DNA of 64,000 bases. Origin: Mycolicibacterium porcinum. Lineage in GTDB: Bacteria; Actinomycetota; Actinomycetes; Mycobacteriales; Mycobacteriaceae. Positions 38,593-47,283 of this stretch are shown piece by piece. Position numbers and translations under genes: made by a program. The stretch is from NCBI GenBank assembly GCA_001942045.1, contig MSTD01000028.1, forward strand, positions 1 to 64,000, written 5' to 3'. How positions within the stretch are numbered: the stretch's first letter is position 1; every line of letters begins with the position of its first letter. The notes below the pieces were generated by a model. That model made no database searches. It saw nothing but the letters and a program-made list of their open reading frames with translations, and had not been told where the DNA came from.

Positions 38593-39611
38593 GCCGGGGC
38601 CACCCGGTCGAAGATCTCGGCCACCGACCCGGCCCGGGCCTCACGCCATCCGGTTCCGGCCCATACGTTGGTGGCCTGCGGATCGCCTGCGGCCACCGAC
38701 GCCTTGCGCACCGGACTGGTCAGGTAATGGATCTCGGGGTAGCCCAGCGGGGCCTGCCCATCGTGCTCGACGATGAAGCGGTTGCGCAAGCCGCGCGCAT
38801 ACCGGCCGGAAAATGCCCGGGTGACAACGGTTTCGGTGAACTCGGGACTTTGCAGGGCAGCCCGGTGCACCGGGCTGCTGCCGGCTTCGTCAGCGAGCAG
38901 GAACGCGGTGCCGAGTTGGGCGGCCACCGCACCGGCGGCCAGCACGCCCGCCACATCGTCGGCGCTGACCAGTCCGCCCGCCGCGATGACCGGGACGTCC
39001 ACCGCTGCCAGCACGTCGGCCAGCAGCTGGTCCAGTGATTGCGACGCGGGTGAGGCGGCCGGGTCGAACGTGCCGCGGTGCCCACCGGCGGCAGGCCCCT
39101 GCACGGCGAGGGCGTCGACCCCGCGGCCTACCGCCAGCCAGGCTTCGTCCAACGTCGTCACCGTCCCGACGGTGGTGATGCCCGCACCGCGCAACCGATC
39201 GATCTCCGTCACGTCAGGCAAGCCGAAGGTGAACGAGACCACGTCGGGGCGCAGGTCGAACACGAGATCCAGTTTCGCGGCCCAGGCGTCGTCGTCATAG
39301 CGCGGAGCGCCCAGATCCACCCCGTAGCGCTGTGCCTCACCGGCCAAATCGGCGGCATAGGCCTGGATCTGCTCGGGCGTACCCGCACTGGGTTGCGGGG
39401 CAAACAGATTCACCCCGAGTGCCTCGGTGGTCAAACCGCGTGCGGCGGTGAACCTTTCGGCCAGCGCGTCCGTGGTCAGATATCCGGCAGCCAGGAACCC
39501 CAGACCACCGGCGTTGCTGCCCGCCGCGGCCAGCTCCGGAGTGGAGGGGCCACCGGCCATCGGCGCCACGATCACCGGGCGTCGCAGCCCCCGAACATCG
39601 AATGGACCCAT
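38589..39611 (-). CDS. Nitronate monooxygenase (2-nitropropane dioxygenase family)
   Basis: The 340-residue FMN enzyme of TIM-barrel fold oxidises alkyl nitronates or related compounds. Motifs: VIVAPMAGGPSTPELAAA, GVNLFAP, AVQGPAAGGHRG with the catalytic His, IAAGGL and GAVAAQLGTAFLLADE. ATG 39611 shares a base with the stop of the acetyltransferase gene (TGATG); a GTG one codon earlier is also available. The 3' end overlaps the convergent DUF4097 gene by four bases. Confidence 0.9.
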   Translation of the reverse strand: MGPFDVRGLRRPVIVAPMAGGPSTPELAAAGSNAGGLGFLAAGYLTTDALAERFTAARGLTTEALGVNLFAPQPSAGTPEQIQAYAADLAGEAQRYGVDLGAPRYDDDAWAAKLDLVFDLRPDVVSFTFGLPDVTEIDRLRGAGITTVGTVTTLDEAWLAVGRGVDALAVQGPAAGGHRGTFDPAASPASQSLDQLLADVLAAVDVPVIAAGGLVSADDVAGVLAAGAVAAQLGTAFLLADEAGSSPVHRAALQSPEFTETVVTRAFSGRYARGLRNRFIVEHDGQAPLGYPEIHYLTSPVRKASVAAGDPQATNVWAGTGWREARAGSVAEIFDRVAPA

Positions 39612-40135
39612 CACCGCACCGCCTTCCCGAACAGCAGCACATCCTGCGGTTCATCACTGATATTGGGAAACATCGCGTAGCGTGCCAGCCTTCCCTCCAG
39701 TGACAGACCGCACCGCCGCAGCACCCCGGCCGAGCCGGCATTGTCGACGTGGCAGTACGCCGCGACCCGGTACACCGTGGGATCTAGCGCTACGTCGGCC
39801 AGCATCAACGAAACCGCCTCCGACATCAGGCCTCTCCCCCACCATTTCCGGGCCAGGCAGTAACCCAGCTCCACCGCGTAGGGTTGCGGGCGGCGGCGCG
39901 CGCACAGGCCGGCCACTTCACCGTCGGCTTCGATGAGCCAGGTCTGCTCGTCACCGACGTTGAACAGCGATGTGATGACGCGACGGGTTTCGGCCACCCC
40001 GGAATGCGGCCGCCAGGACAGATACCGCGTCACCTCGGGATCGGAGGCGATCCGGGTGTACAGCACTTCGGCGTCCTCGACGACCGGTGGCCGCAGCCGC
40101 ACCTGTGGCCCGGCCAGAATCTGGGTGTGGGGCAT
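39611..40135 (-). CDS. GNAT family N-acetyltransferase (RimJ/RimL type)
   Basis: The 174-residue protein has the Acetyltransf_3 pattern: LRPPVVEDAEVLYTRIASDPEVTRYLSW, ELGYCLARKWWGRGLMSEAVSLML (acetyl-CoA pyrophosphate loop) and NAGSAGVLRRCGLSLEGRLARYA. Such enzymes acetylate protein N-termini or small amines; the substrate is unknown. ATG 40135 (MPHTQILAG) is preferred to the longer frame from 40165. Translationally coupled to the nitronate monooxygenase gene. Confidence 0.87.
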   Translation of the reverse strand: MPHTQILAGPQVRLRPPVVEDAEVLYTRIASDPEVTRYLSWRPHSGVAETRRVITSLFNVGDEQTWLIEADGEVAGLCARRRPQPYAVELGYCLARKWWGRGLMSEAVSLMLADVALDPTVYRVAAYCHVDNAGSAGVLRRCGLSLEGRLARYAMFPNISDEPQDVLLFGKAVR

Positions 40136-40189
40136 GGTCCCATCCTGCACCGTTGCCGGTCCCACCCGTCCAGCGGTTTACTGGACTGA

Positions 40190-40573
40190 ATGGCAATCAC
40201 CTTCAATCACACCATCGTGGCCGCCAAGGATCGGCAGGCCTCAGCTGAGTTCTTCACCGAGTTGTTCGGCCTGCCCGCCCCGCAGGAATTCGGGCCTTTT
40301 CTGGCTGTGACGCTGAATCACGGCGTGAGCCTGGACTACGCCCAGGTCGGTGCGGACGAGGAAGTCCGGCCGCAGCACTACGCGTTCCTGGTCTCCGAGG
40401 ACGAGTTCGATTCGATCTACGGCAAGATCCGCGACCGCGGTATGCCGCACTGGGCGGACCCCCACGGTCAGCACCCGGGCGAGATCAACCACAACGACGG
40501 CGGCCGCGGGGTGTACTTCTTCGATCCGTCCGGGCACGGACTGGAGATCATCACCCGTCCCTACGGCGGCTGA
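40190..40573 (+). CDS. VOC superfamily protein
   Basis: The 127-residue protein starts MAITFNHTIVAAKDRQASAEFFTELFGLP and ends GRGVYFFDPSGHGLEIITRPYGG, the paired modules of a small glyoxalase/bleomycin-resistance-like protein with His8 and the terminal Glu at metal positions. It is unrelated in detail to the VOC protein at 35241. Substrate unknown. Divergent from the acetyltransferase gene. Confidence 0.82.
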   Translation: MAITFNHTIVAAKDRQASAEFFTELFGLPAPQEFGPFLAVTLNHGVSLDYAQVGADEEVRPQHYAFLVSEDEFDSIYGKIRDRGMPHWADPHGQHPGEINHNDGGRGVYFFDPSGHGLEIITRPYGG

Positions 40574-40580
40574 CCACACC

Positions 40581-41051
40581 TCAGCGGTGACCGCGCTCGT
40601 GTTCCTGATCGCGGTAGGCGTTGGCCAGCTTGTCGACGTGTCCAGGCAGTGAGCCGGCCGCCACGTCGGCCAGGCTGGTCTCCTCGAGCACCGAGCGCAT
40701 GCTTGCCCGCAGCGCCCGCCAGACGTCGGTCAGCGCCGCCGTCGGGCCGGAGTACGGCAGGTCGCCCAGCCCGATGTCACGCACACTCGCCAGCGGTCCG
40801 TCGATGCAGCGCAGCACGTCGGCGATGCTGATCTCAGCCGCTGGACGGGCCAGCTCGTAACCGCCGTCGCGCCCTCGATGGCTGCGGACGAGTCGATCGG
40901 TCCGCAGCGCGGTGAGGATGTCGACGAGGAACTGCGCCGGAATGCCCTGCGCCTTGGCCAGGTCATCGGTTTTGACCAGCTCGCCGTCTTCGATGGTGGC
41001 GAGCTGGACCATGGCTCGGACGGCATACTCCGCCTTCGCCGACATCCGCAT
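40581..41051 (-). CDS. Rrf2 family transcriptional regulator
   Basis: The 156-residue regulator starts [18 protein letters not shown], the standard Rrf2 N-terminus, and continues with a winged helix ([40 protein letters not shown]). It has only one Cys (LRCIDG) and so lacks the three-Cys iron-sulfur site of IscR and NsrR; it is closer to CymR-like members. A similar gene (Rv1287, from memory) sits by the cysDN genes in M. tuberculosis, and cysD lies 6 kb away here, so control of sulfur assimilation is plausible. The longer frame from 41135 is not supported. Confidence 0.87.
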   Translation of the reverse strand: MRMSAKAEYAVRAMVQLATIEDGELVKTDDLAKAQGIPAQFLVDILTALRTDRLVRSHRGRDGGYELARPAAEISIADVLRCIDGPLASVRDIGLGDLPYSGPTAALTDVWRALRASMRSVLEETSLADVAAGSLPGHVDKLANAYRDQEHERGHR

Positions 41052-41176
41052 GCTCTCAGATTGTGCCAGGCCCGTCATGGACCGTACCGAAATGGTGAGC
41101 GGCGCGCCTGGCTGCAGCCTGTCCGCGGCCCTCACCTCCGCCGGGGCTCACCCTTGCAGTGTGCAATGCTCATCTC

Positions 41177-42214
41177 GTGACGTGCCCGATTCCCTGGCGC
41201 CGCTTGACGATCAGCCTCGGCTTGGTCATCGTCGCAGCGGTCCTGAGCGCTTGCCACGTGATCCCGCCCGATCGCAGTGCCGATGTCGCGCGCCTGGCTC
41301 GACTGTTGGGCGAGATGCCCGGCGTGCAGTCGGTCACCCACACCGTGACCAACAGCCCGGCCCGGGGCGTGGTGCGCTTCGCCATCGATGTCCAGGCGGA
41401 CTCCGGGATCACCGAAAACCAACTCGCCGCCGTGGTATCCCGCTACCTGCAGGACCTCACGATGGTCAACTACACCGGGTACCACACTGAGCTGACCGCA
41501 CACCAGGGCTGGAATGTCTTCGCCGTCGACGGTGGCCGGCAACCGATCGCCAACGATCAGCAGATCATCAGCCAGGCCCGCGACTGGGTCGCGATGCGCC
41601 GCGAATTACCCACGGCCACAGTGCGTTTACGCGCCACCGTGACCCACCCACAAGGCGAGATCCCGATGCAGGAATGGGGGCATGCCGATGTCGGTTCCAT
41701 CCGGCTGGCTGATAGCTCCGATTACCGGGACGTGGCCACCACCGTCACCACGCTGGCCGGCAAGTTCCCCGGACTCGCCAACCTGACTTGGACGATCAGT
41801 GCTGGCGATGATCACCCCGCTGAAATCAAGAGCACCCGCCGGTTCCCGACAACCAGCGAGCTCGATATCTGGAGTCGGCTCAATGCCGACCAAACCATTC
41901 CGCATATCAACAAGCTCACGATCAACGGCCACGTACCGGCACCGGTTTGGCTTGCCGAGCAGACCCGCTCCCACGACCCGGCCGACGCGGTCACCCTCGC
42001 GCAGCGGCATCTACCCCTCGTGGCCGCGCTCGCCGCGCCGACGCTCTACACCGCCAGCGATCAGATCCAGGGTCACATCACGGGCAACGGGCAAGCCACC
42101 GGCGCCATCGCCATCACCATCGGCGGGTGCAAGGCGCGCGACCTGCTCGTCTACCAGCCACCGGCGGCCGAGCAGGCGCTGATGAACAAGTACGAGACCT
42201 GCAGGCACCCGTAG
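41177..42214 (+). CDS. Putative lipoprotein of unknown function
   Basis: The 345-residue protein has a lipoprotein signal from GTG 41177 (MTCPIPWRRLTISLG...VLSAC), with the lipobox LSAC at about residues 23-26; ATG 41159 is an alternative. The mature part alternates hydrophobic strands and has two similar-looking halves, one with GVQSVTHTVTNSPARGVVRF and one with GLANLTWTISAGDD, suggesting a duplicated alpha/beta domain. Two Cys near the C-terminus (GGCKA, ETC) may pair. No named family recognised; cell-envelope location inferred. Confidence 0.72.
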   Translation: MTCPIPWRRLTISLGLVIVAAVLSACHVIPPDRSADVARLARLLGEMPGVQSVTHTVTNSPARGVVRFAIDVQADSGITENQLAAVVSRYLQDLTMVNYTGYHTELTAHQGWNVFAVDGGRQPIANDQQIISQARDWVAMRRELPTATVRLRATVTHPQGEIPMQEWGHADVGSIRLADSSDYRDVATTVTTLAGKFPGLANLTWTISAGDDHPAEIKSTRRFPTTSELDIWSRLNADQTIPHINKLTINGHVPAPVWLAEQTRSHDPADAVTLAQRHLPLVAALAAPTLYTASDQIQGHITGNGQATGAIAITIGGCKARDLLVYQPPAAEQALMNKYETCRHP

Positions 42215-42309
42215 CGGCGGTTAGTTCTCGCCGAGATCGACACTAGGGCTGCTCACGGTGCGGGCCGGCAGCCATGGCGTCGATCTCGGTGACAAAACGA
42301 CGCAGTCGG

Positions 42310-42906
42310 TCAGTCCGGAATCCCCGCGGCATCCGGGACGACGACGGCGAACAGATCCGACATCGCCGCCAGGCTCGCCGACTGCATGAGCGCGGCCGGC
42401 ACCGGTGCGCTGTCGGGACCGGCCAATGTGCGGGTGGCGGTCGCGGCGGCCACCACCGTCGGGGCATATCCGAGATTGAAGGCGCCACGCGCGGTGGAGT
42501 TCACACACATGTGCGTCATGAATCCGGCGAGCACCAGATTCGACGCGGCCAGGCCCTTCAGCCGATCGTCGAGGTCGGTTTGGACGAACGAATTGGGGAA
42601 CTGCTTGACCACCACCGGTTCTCCCGCGCGCGGCGCCACCGACGCGACGATCGCCCCGCTCTCACCCTCGATGTCGTACAGCGAGCCGGGGCCGTCGGAG
42701 TGCTGAATGTGGATGATCGGGATGCCCGCGCTGCGGGCCCGGTCGAGCAGTTGCGCGGTTTGCTCCAGGGCGGCCTGCACCCCTTCGAGCTCCATGACCC
42801 CCTGGGTGTAGGTGTTCTGGCAGTCGATCAGGACGAGGGCGGAATCGGCGAGGCGGGCCGGTGCGGCAGGCAGGCTGGCCAGCTCGCGCAGCGTAGGGCG
42901 GGTCAT
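42310..42906 (-). CDS. Isochorismatase-family cysteine hydrolase
   Basis: The 198-residue protein has the catalytic triad of the family: Asp in VLIDCQNTY, Lys in VVKQFPNSF and nucleophilic Cys in GFMTHMCVNSTARGA. These enzymes hydrolyse amides or vinyl ethers, such as nicotinamide or isochorismate; the substrate is unknown. The start ATG 42906 (MTRPTLREL) is 7 nt after TAGGCT (42914-42919), the geometry of a leaderless mRNA, which favours it over an in-frame start at 42930. Confidence 0.88.
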   Translation of the reverse strand: MTRPTLRELASLPAAPARLADSALVLIDCQNTYTQGVMELEGVQAALEQTAQLLDRARSAGIPIIHIQHSDGPGSLYDIEGESGAIVASVAPRAGEPVVVKQFPNSFVQTDLDDRLKGLAASNLVLAGFMTHMCVNSTARGAFNLGYAPTVVAAATATRTLAGPDSAPVPAALMQSASLAAMSDLFAVVVPDAAGIPD

Positions 42907-42913
42907 ATTGATG

Positions 42914-42919
42914 AGCCTA
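42914..42919 (-). promoter_or_regulatory. Candidate -10 box for leaderless isochorismatase-family gene
   Basis: TAGGCT on the minus strand, then CATCAAT, then ATG at 42906. The 7-nt distance fits transcription starting on the A of ATG. No Shine-Dalgarno is present. Confidence 0.45.
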
Positions 42920-42963
42920 GTGACCGGCATCGGTGGTCAGGCTCCGTTTGTGGGACTGCCGGA

Positions 42964-43707
42964 TTACAACTCCCGCAGACGCTCCTCGTATGCGTCCAGG
43001 CCTGCCAACAGAACCGGGCTGTCGCGATAGTCGTCACGAGCCTGCGCGATGAACTCGGCGTTCTCGTCGTCGTCGCGCTGGGCACCCATCTCGGTCGGGT
43101 ACCTCTGAGCCGGATCGGCGGGTGGGGCCCATCGGAGTTCGTGGCTACGGACGAACGCGCTGACCGCAGCGAAGTCCCGCAGCTGCCGGTCGACATCAGT
43201 GAGATGGCTGCCGTAGATCTCCCGCGGGACCTTGGCCTCGCCGAATGCCGCGTCAAGCGATGCCTCACCCTCCCCGGCCGCCGCGACGGCATCCCAGACA
43301 GGTTGCGCAATCAGAGCGAAGACCAGTGGGTCGCCGTCCAGAACGGCCAACGGCAGGGCTTCGAAATCTTCGTCGTCGAATGTGGTCGCCAGCGAGCACG
43401 CCGCTTCGATGTCAGCGAGCAGATCCTCCAGCGAGAAGTCGTCGGTGAACTCGACGGGATCTTCGTCAGGATGGTGCCTCGCCGTGAACCGTCCACTGCG
43501 GCTCTGACGGGAGAAATACTCATAGACCAGCTCGGTATTACGGTCTTCCGCCAGCCACCAGAGCATGCCGTAACCGCTGTACTCGCCGGAGATGCCGAGG
43601 GTGATCGGCTCGTAGCCTGCCGGAGTGCACCGCAGGATGACTGCCGTGGCGCCGACGAAATCGACGCTGACGCCGGTCAGCATGCACCGGCAGTCGTAGA
43701 ACCCCAT
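42964..43707 (-). CDS. Conserved hypothetical protein with MGFYDCRC N-terminus
   Basis: The 247-residue cytoplasmic protein begins MGFYDCRCMLTGVSVDFVGA, a Cys-rich start (two Cys in DCRC) that I recall in uncharacterised proteins of scattered bacteria but cannot name. It is acidic, with EDPVEFTDDFSLEDLLADIE and FDDEDFEALPLAVLDGDPLVFALI, and ends in a helical LDAYEERLREL. No enzymatic motif is seen. The start is ATG 43707; the frame is open to 43926 but overlaps cysQ. It stands alone between the isochorismatase-family gene and cysQ. Confidence 0.75.
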   Translation of the reverse strand: MGFYDCRCMLTGVSVDFVGATAVILRCTPAGYEPITLGISGEYSGYGMLWWLAEDRNTELVYEYFSRQSRSGRFTARHHPDEDPVEFTDDFSLEDLLADIEAACSLATTFDDEDFEALPLAVLDGDPLVFALIAQPVWDAVAAAGEGEASLDAAFGEAKVPREIYGSHLTDVDRQLRDFAAVSAFVRSHELRWAPPADPAQRYPTEMGAQRDDDENAEFIAQARDDYRDSPVLLAGLDAYEERLREL

Positions 43708-43760
43708 GCCCGAATCCTGACATGGCTCGGGACGGGGTCTACGCACCAGTTTTCTGGGAA

Positions 43761-44504
43761 CTACCCCGCAGTGACCGCCAGCACCCGTTCGGCCAGCTCG
43801 GGCCGGCACACGATCAGATCGGGCAACGTGGGATCGGCCGAGTTGTAGACCAGTCGGGAGCCGTCGATGCGCGAGGTGTGCAGGCCGGCGGCACGGGCCA
43901 CCGCGACGGGCGCGGCGGAATCCCACTCGTACTGGCCGCCGGCGTGCACGTACACATCGGCGACCCCACGCACCACCGCGGCGACTTTGGCTCCGGCCGA
44001 ACCCATTTCGACCAACGTCCCGTCGAGTGCTTCGCGAACGGCCAACGCCACCGCGGGCGGGCGGGTGCGCGACACCACGACCCGGGGCGGGCCGTCGAAG
44101 GGACGGGGCGCGGCCACCTCGGGGGTCGACAATGTGGTGTTCTGCGCGGGCAACGCGACCGCACCGGCCACCAGTTCACCCGCACTCCACAGCGCCACGT
44201 GCACCGCCCAGTCGTCGCGGCCGAGTTCGGAGAACTCCCGGGTGCCGTCGAGCGGGTCGACGATCCAGACCCGTTCTGCGCTCAGCCGGGCCGGGTCGGC
44301 TCGCTGATCGGCCGTCGCTTCCTCGGACAGCACCGAGTCACCGGGCACCAGCTTGGCCAACTCGGCCATCAGGAAGTCGTGGGACTGCTTGTCCCCGGCA
44401 GCCTTTCGTTCGGCAGCCGGGGCGTCGGCATAGTCGGCGCGGACGTCGAGCAGCAGATCTCCGGCCCTGGTGGCCAGCCGGGCAGCCAGTTCGTGATCGT
44501 TCAC
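43761..44504 (-). CDS. cysQ: 3'-phosphoadenosine 5'-phosphate phosphatase
   Basis: The 247-residue inositol-monophosphatase-family enzyme removes the 3'-phosphate of PAP and PAPS, recycling the by-product of sulfation and sulfate reduction. Metal-site motifs are LSEEATADQ and WIVDPLDGTREFSE; the second half has HAGGQYEWDSAAPVAVARAAG. Its ATG overlaps the cysNC stop by four bases, so it belongs to the cysD-cysNC-cysQ operon. Confidence 0.94.
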   Translation of the reverse strand: MNDHELAARLATRAGDLLLDVRADYADAPAAERKAAGDKQSHDFLMAELAKLVPGDSVLSEEATADQRADPARLSAERVWIVDPLDGTREFSELGRDDWAVHVALWSAGELVAGAVALPAQNTTLSTPEVAAPRPFDGPPRVVVSRTRPPAVALAVREALDGTLVEMGSAGAKVAAVVRGVADVYVHAGGQYEWDSAAPVAVARAAGLHTSRIDGSRLVYNSADPTLPDLIVCRPELAERVLAVTAG

Positions 44505-46345
44505 GATGGCAATTCCAACAGCTCGATCACCATGTCCGCCAGTTCAGCGGTGCTGTGATCCGGAGTCAGCCGCAGGTCCGGGTTCTTCGGCCGTTGGTAC
44601 GGGCTGTCGATCCCGGTGAAGTGGGTGATCTCACCGGCGCGTGCCTTGGCGTACAGGCCCTTCGGGTCGCGGCGTTCGCAGTCTTCCAGCGGCGTATCGC
44701 AGAACACCTCGTAGAAGTCGACGCCGCTCTCGTTGGCCACCTTCCGCGCCAGCTCCCGGTGTTCCTCCAGCGGGCTGATCGCAGGCACCAGCACGATCTG
44801 GCCGGAGTCGGCCAGCAGCGCAGCGACGTGCGCCAGGCGACGCAGGTTCTCGGCTCGGTCGGCCATCGAGAAGCCGAGGTCCGCGTTGAGGCCGTGGCGC
44901 AGGTTGTCGCCGTCCAGAACGTATGCCGGGACGCCCTTTTCGAGCAGCTTCTGCTCGACCAGCATCGCGACCGAGGACTTGCCGGAACCCGACAGGCCGG
45001 TGAACCAGATGGTGCGCCCGCGGCTGAGCCGGTCCCCCGGAGTGACCAGCGACTCGTGCCGCACCGCATTGGGGCTCGCGGTCTCGTTGCGGGAGTCGCG
45101 CAGCACCATGCCGGCGCCGACGGTGCCGTTCGTGTTCGGGTCGATCAGGATGAACGATCCGGTGGCCGCGTTGCGGCTGTACTCGTCGAGCAGCAACGGG
45201 GACTGGGTGCGCAGCGAAATGCGGCCCAGCTCATTGAGTTTGAGCGCGCTCGCAGACTTGTCCCGGTGCAGGGTGTTGACGTCGAGGCGGTAGTCCAGAC
45301 CGGTGACCTTGGCCCTGGTGGTGCGGGTCGTGTGCTTGATCAGGTACTCACGCCCGGGCTCCAGCGACGATTCGTCGGCCATCCAGCACACCGTGGCGTC
45401 GAAGTCCTGGGTGACGCGGGGCTGGTTGTTGGGCCGGGCGATCATGTCGCCACGGGAGATATCGATATCGTCGGACAGGCTGATCGACACCGCCATCGGA
45501 GGGAACGCCTCCTCGACGACACCGCTCGGGCCGTCGATCTGGGTGATGCGCGTGGGCTTTCCGGCCGGCAGCACGATCACGTCGTCACCGGGACGCAGCA
45601 CACCGCTGGCCACGGTGCCGGCGTAGCTGCGATGGTCAGCGTGCTCGTGGGTCTGCGGCCGGATCACGTACTGCACCGGGAAACGGACGTCCACCAGGTT
45701 GCGGTCACCGGCGATGTAGACGTCTTCGAGGTGGCTCAGCAGCGAGGGCCCCTCGTACCACGGCGTGACATCGGATTTGGTCACCACGTTGTCACCGTTG
45801 AGCGCCGACATCGGGATCGTCGTCACGTCGTGCACGTCCAACCGGGCGGCGAACGCGTGGAACTCGTCGCGGATCGCCTCGAAACGCTCCTGGTCCCAAT
45901 CGATCAGGTCCATCTTGTTGACGGCCAGCACGATGTGCTGAATGCCCAGCAGCGAGGCCAGGAAGGCGTGCCGGCGGGACTGCTCGAGGAGGCCGTGGCG
46001 CGCGTCGACCAGCACGATCACCAGTTGCGCGGTGGACGCTCCGGTCACCATGTTGCGCGTGTACTGGATGTGCCCCGGAGTGTCGGCGATGATGAATTTG
46101 CGCTTGGCCGTGGCGAAATAGCGGTAGGCGACATCGATCGTGATGCCCTGCTCGCGCTCGGCTCGCAGGCCGTCAGTGACCAGTGCCAGGTCGGTGTAGT
46201 CGTTGCCGCGTTCCTTGGAGGTCCGCTCGACGGCGGCCAGCTGGTCCTCCATGACGGCCTTCGAGTCGTACAGCAGCCGGCCGATCAGTGTGGATTTGCC
46301 GTCGTCGACGGATCCCGCGGTGGCGATTCTCAACAGCGTCGACAT
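44501..46345 (-). CDS. cysNC: Bifunctional sulfate adenylyltransferase subunit 1/adenylylsulfate kinase
   Basis: The 614-residue fusion has an N-terminal GTPase (CysN) that drives ATP sulfurylase and a C-terminal APS kinase (CysC) making PAPS. GTPase motifs: G1 GSVDDGKSTL, G3 DTPGH, G4 VNKMD. Kinase motifs from about residue 440: WFTGLSGSGKSSVAM, LDGDNLRHGLNADLGF. The ATG at 46345 shares one base with the cysD stop (TGATG). The upstream open frame to 46783 is antiparallel noise inside cysD. Confidence 0.97.
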   Translation of the reverse strand: MSTLLRIATAGSVDDGKSTLIGRLLYDSKAVMEDQLAAVERTSKERGNDYTDLALVTDGLRAEREQGITIDVAYRYFATAKRKFIIADTPGHIQYTRNMVTGASTAQLVIVLVDARHGLLEQSRRHAFLASLLGIQHIVLAVNKMDLIDWDQERFEAIRDEFHAFAARLDVHDVTTIPMSALNGDNVVTKSDVTPWYEGPSLLSHLEDVYIAGDRNLVDVRFPVQYVIRPQTHEHADHRSYAGTVASGVLRPGDDVIVLPAGKPTRITQIDGPSGVVEEAFPPMAVSISLSDDIDISRGDMIARPNNQPRVTQDFDATVCWMADESSLEPGREYLIKHTTRTTRAKVTGLDYRLDVNTLHRDKSASALKLNELGRISLRTQSPLLLDEYSRNAATGSFILIDPNTNGTVGAGMVLRDSRNETASPNAVRHESLVTPGDRLSRGRTIWFTGLSGSGKSSVAMLVEQKLLEKGVPAYVLDGDNLRHGLNADLGFSMADRAENLRRLAHVAALLADSGQIVLVPAISPLEEHRELARKVANESGVDFYEVFCDTPLEDCERRDPKGLYAKARAGEITHFTGIDSPYQRPKNPDLRLTPDHSTAELADMVIELLELPS

Positions 46346-47283
46346 CAGAAATACCCCTCGCGCTTGCGGTCTTCCATTCCGGCCTCGGAGATCCGGTCGT
46401 CGGCGCGAGTTGCGCCGCGTTCGGTGAGCCGGGACACCGCGGTCTCGGCGATCACCTCGGAAACCGTTGCGGCCGTTGACTCGACGCAGCCGGTGCAGGT
46501 GACGTCGCCGACGGTGCGGAAGCGCACGGTCTTCTCGATCACCGGTTCGTCCTTGCGGGGCTGCATGTACTTGTGCACCGCGAGCAGCATGCCGTCGCGC
46601 TCGAACACCTTTCGCTGGTGCGCGTAGTAGATGGACGGCAGCTTGATCTTCTCGGCGCCGATGTAGGACCAGATGTCGAACTCGGTCCAGTTGGAGATCG
46701 GGAAGGCGCGGATGTGCTCCCCCTTGTGGTGGCGACCGTTGTACAGGTTCCACAGCTCGGGCCGCTGGGCCTTGGGGTCCCACTGGCCGAACTCGTCGCG
46801 GAACGAGAAGACGCGCTCCTTGGCGCGGGCCTTCTCCTCGTCACGTCGCGCACCGCCGAAGGCGGCGTCGAACTTGTTCTCCCGGATGCCGCGCAGCAGC
46901 GTCACGGTCTGGATCGGGTTGCGCGACGGGATGGTCTCCACGACCCGGCCGGCATCGATATCGTCCTGCACCTTGGCGACGACCAGGCGCGCACCGTAAT
47001 GCTCGACGAGCTCGTCGCGGGCCTCGTAGACCTCGTCGAAGTTGTGGCCGGTGTCGACGTGCATGACCGGGAACGGCAGCCGGCCCGGCGCGAACGCCTT
47101 GACGGCCAGGTGCAGCATGACGATCGAGTCCTTGCCGCCGGAGAACAGCAGCACGGGCTTCTCGAACTCGGCGGCGACCTCGCGGATGATGTGGATGGCC
47201 TCGGCCTCCAGGGACCGCAGGTGGCTCAGCTCGTAATGGCCGGCCCGGCCGGGCTGCTGATCGGTTTTCTGTGCGGTGGTCAT
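46345..47283 (-). CDS. cysD: Sulfate adenylyltransferase subunit 2
   Basis: CysD is the catalytic ATP sulfurylase subunit forming APS from sulfate and ATP. The 312-residue protein has the PP-loop LLFSGGKDSIVMLHLA and the C-terminal FRTVGDVTCTGCVES and RISEAGMEDRKREGYF signatures. ATG 47283 shares a base with the stop of a predicted 14-codon leader ORF (TGATG); a GTG one codon earlier (47286) is also in frame. It is first in the cysD-cysNC-cysQ operon. Confidence 0.96.
   Translation of the reverse strand: MTTAQKTDQQPGRAGHYELSHLRSLEAEAIHIIREVAAEFEKPVLLFSGGKDSIVMLHLAVKAFAPGRLPFPVMHVDTGHNFDEVYEARDELVEHYGARLVVAKVQDDIDAGRVVETIPSRNPIQTVTLLRGIRENKFDAAFGGARRDEEKARAKERVFSFRDEFGQWDPKAQRPELWNLYNGRHHKGEHIRAFPISNWTEFDIWSYIGAEKIKLPSIYYAHQRKVFERDGMLLAVHKYMQPRKDEPVIEKTVRFRTVGDVTCTGCVESTAATVSEVIAETAVSRLTERGATRADDRISEAGMEDRKREGYF

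Noticed and set aside
42221..42309. Small frame between the lipoprotein and isochorismatase-family genes
   Set aside because: It is an overlapping shadow of the isochorismatase-family gene with no start signal.
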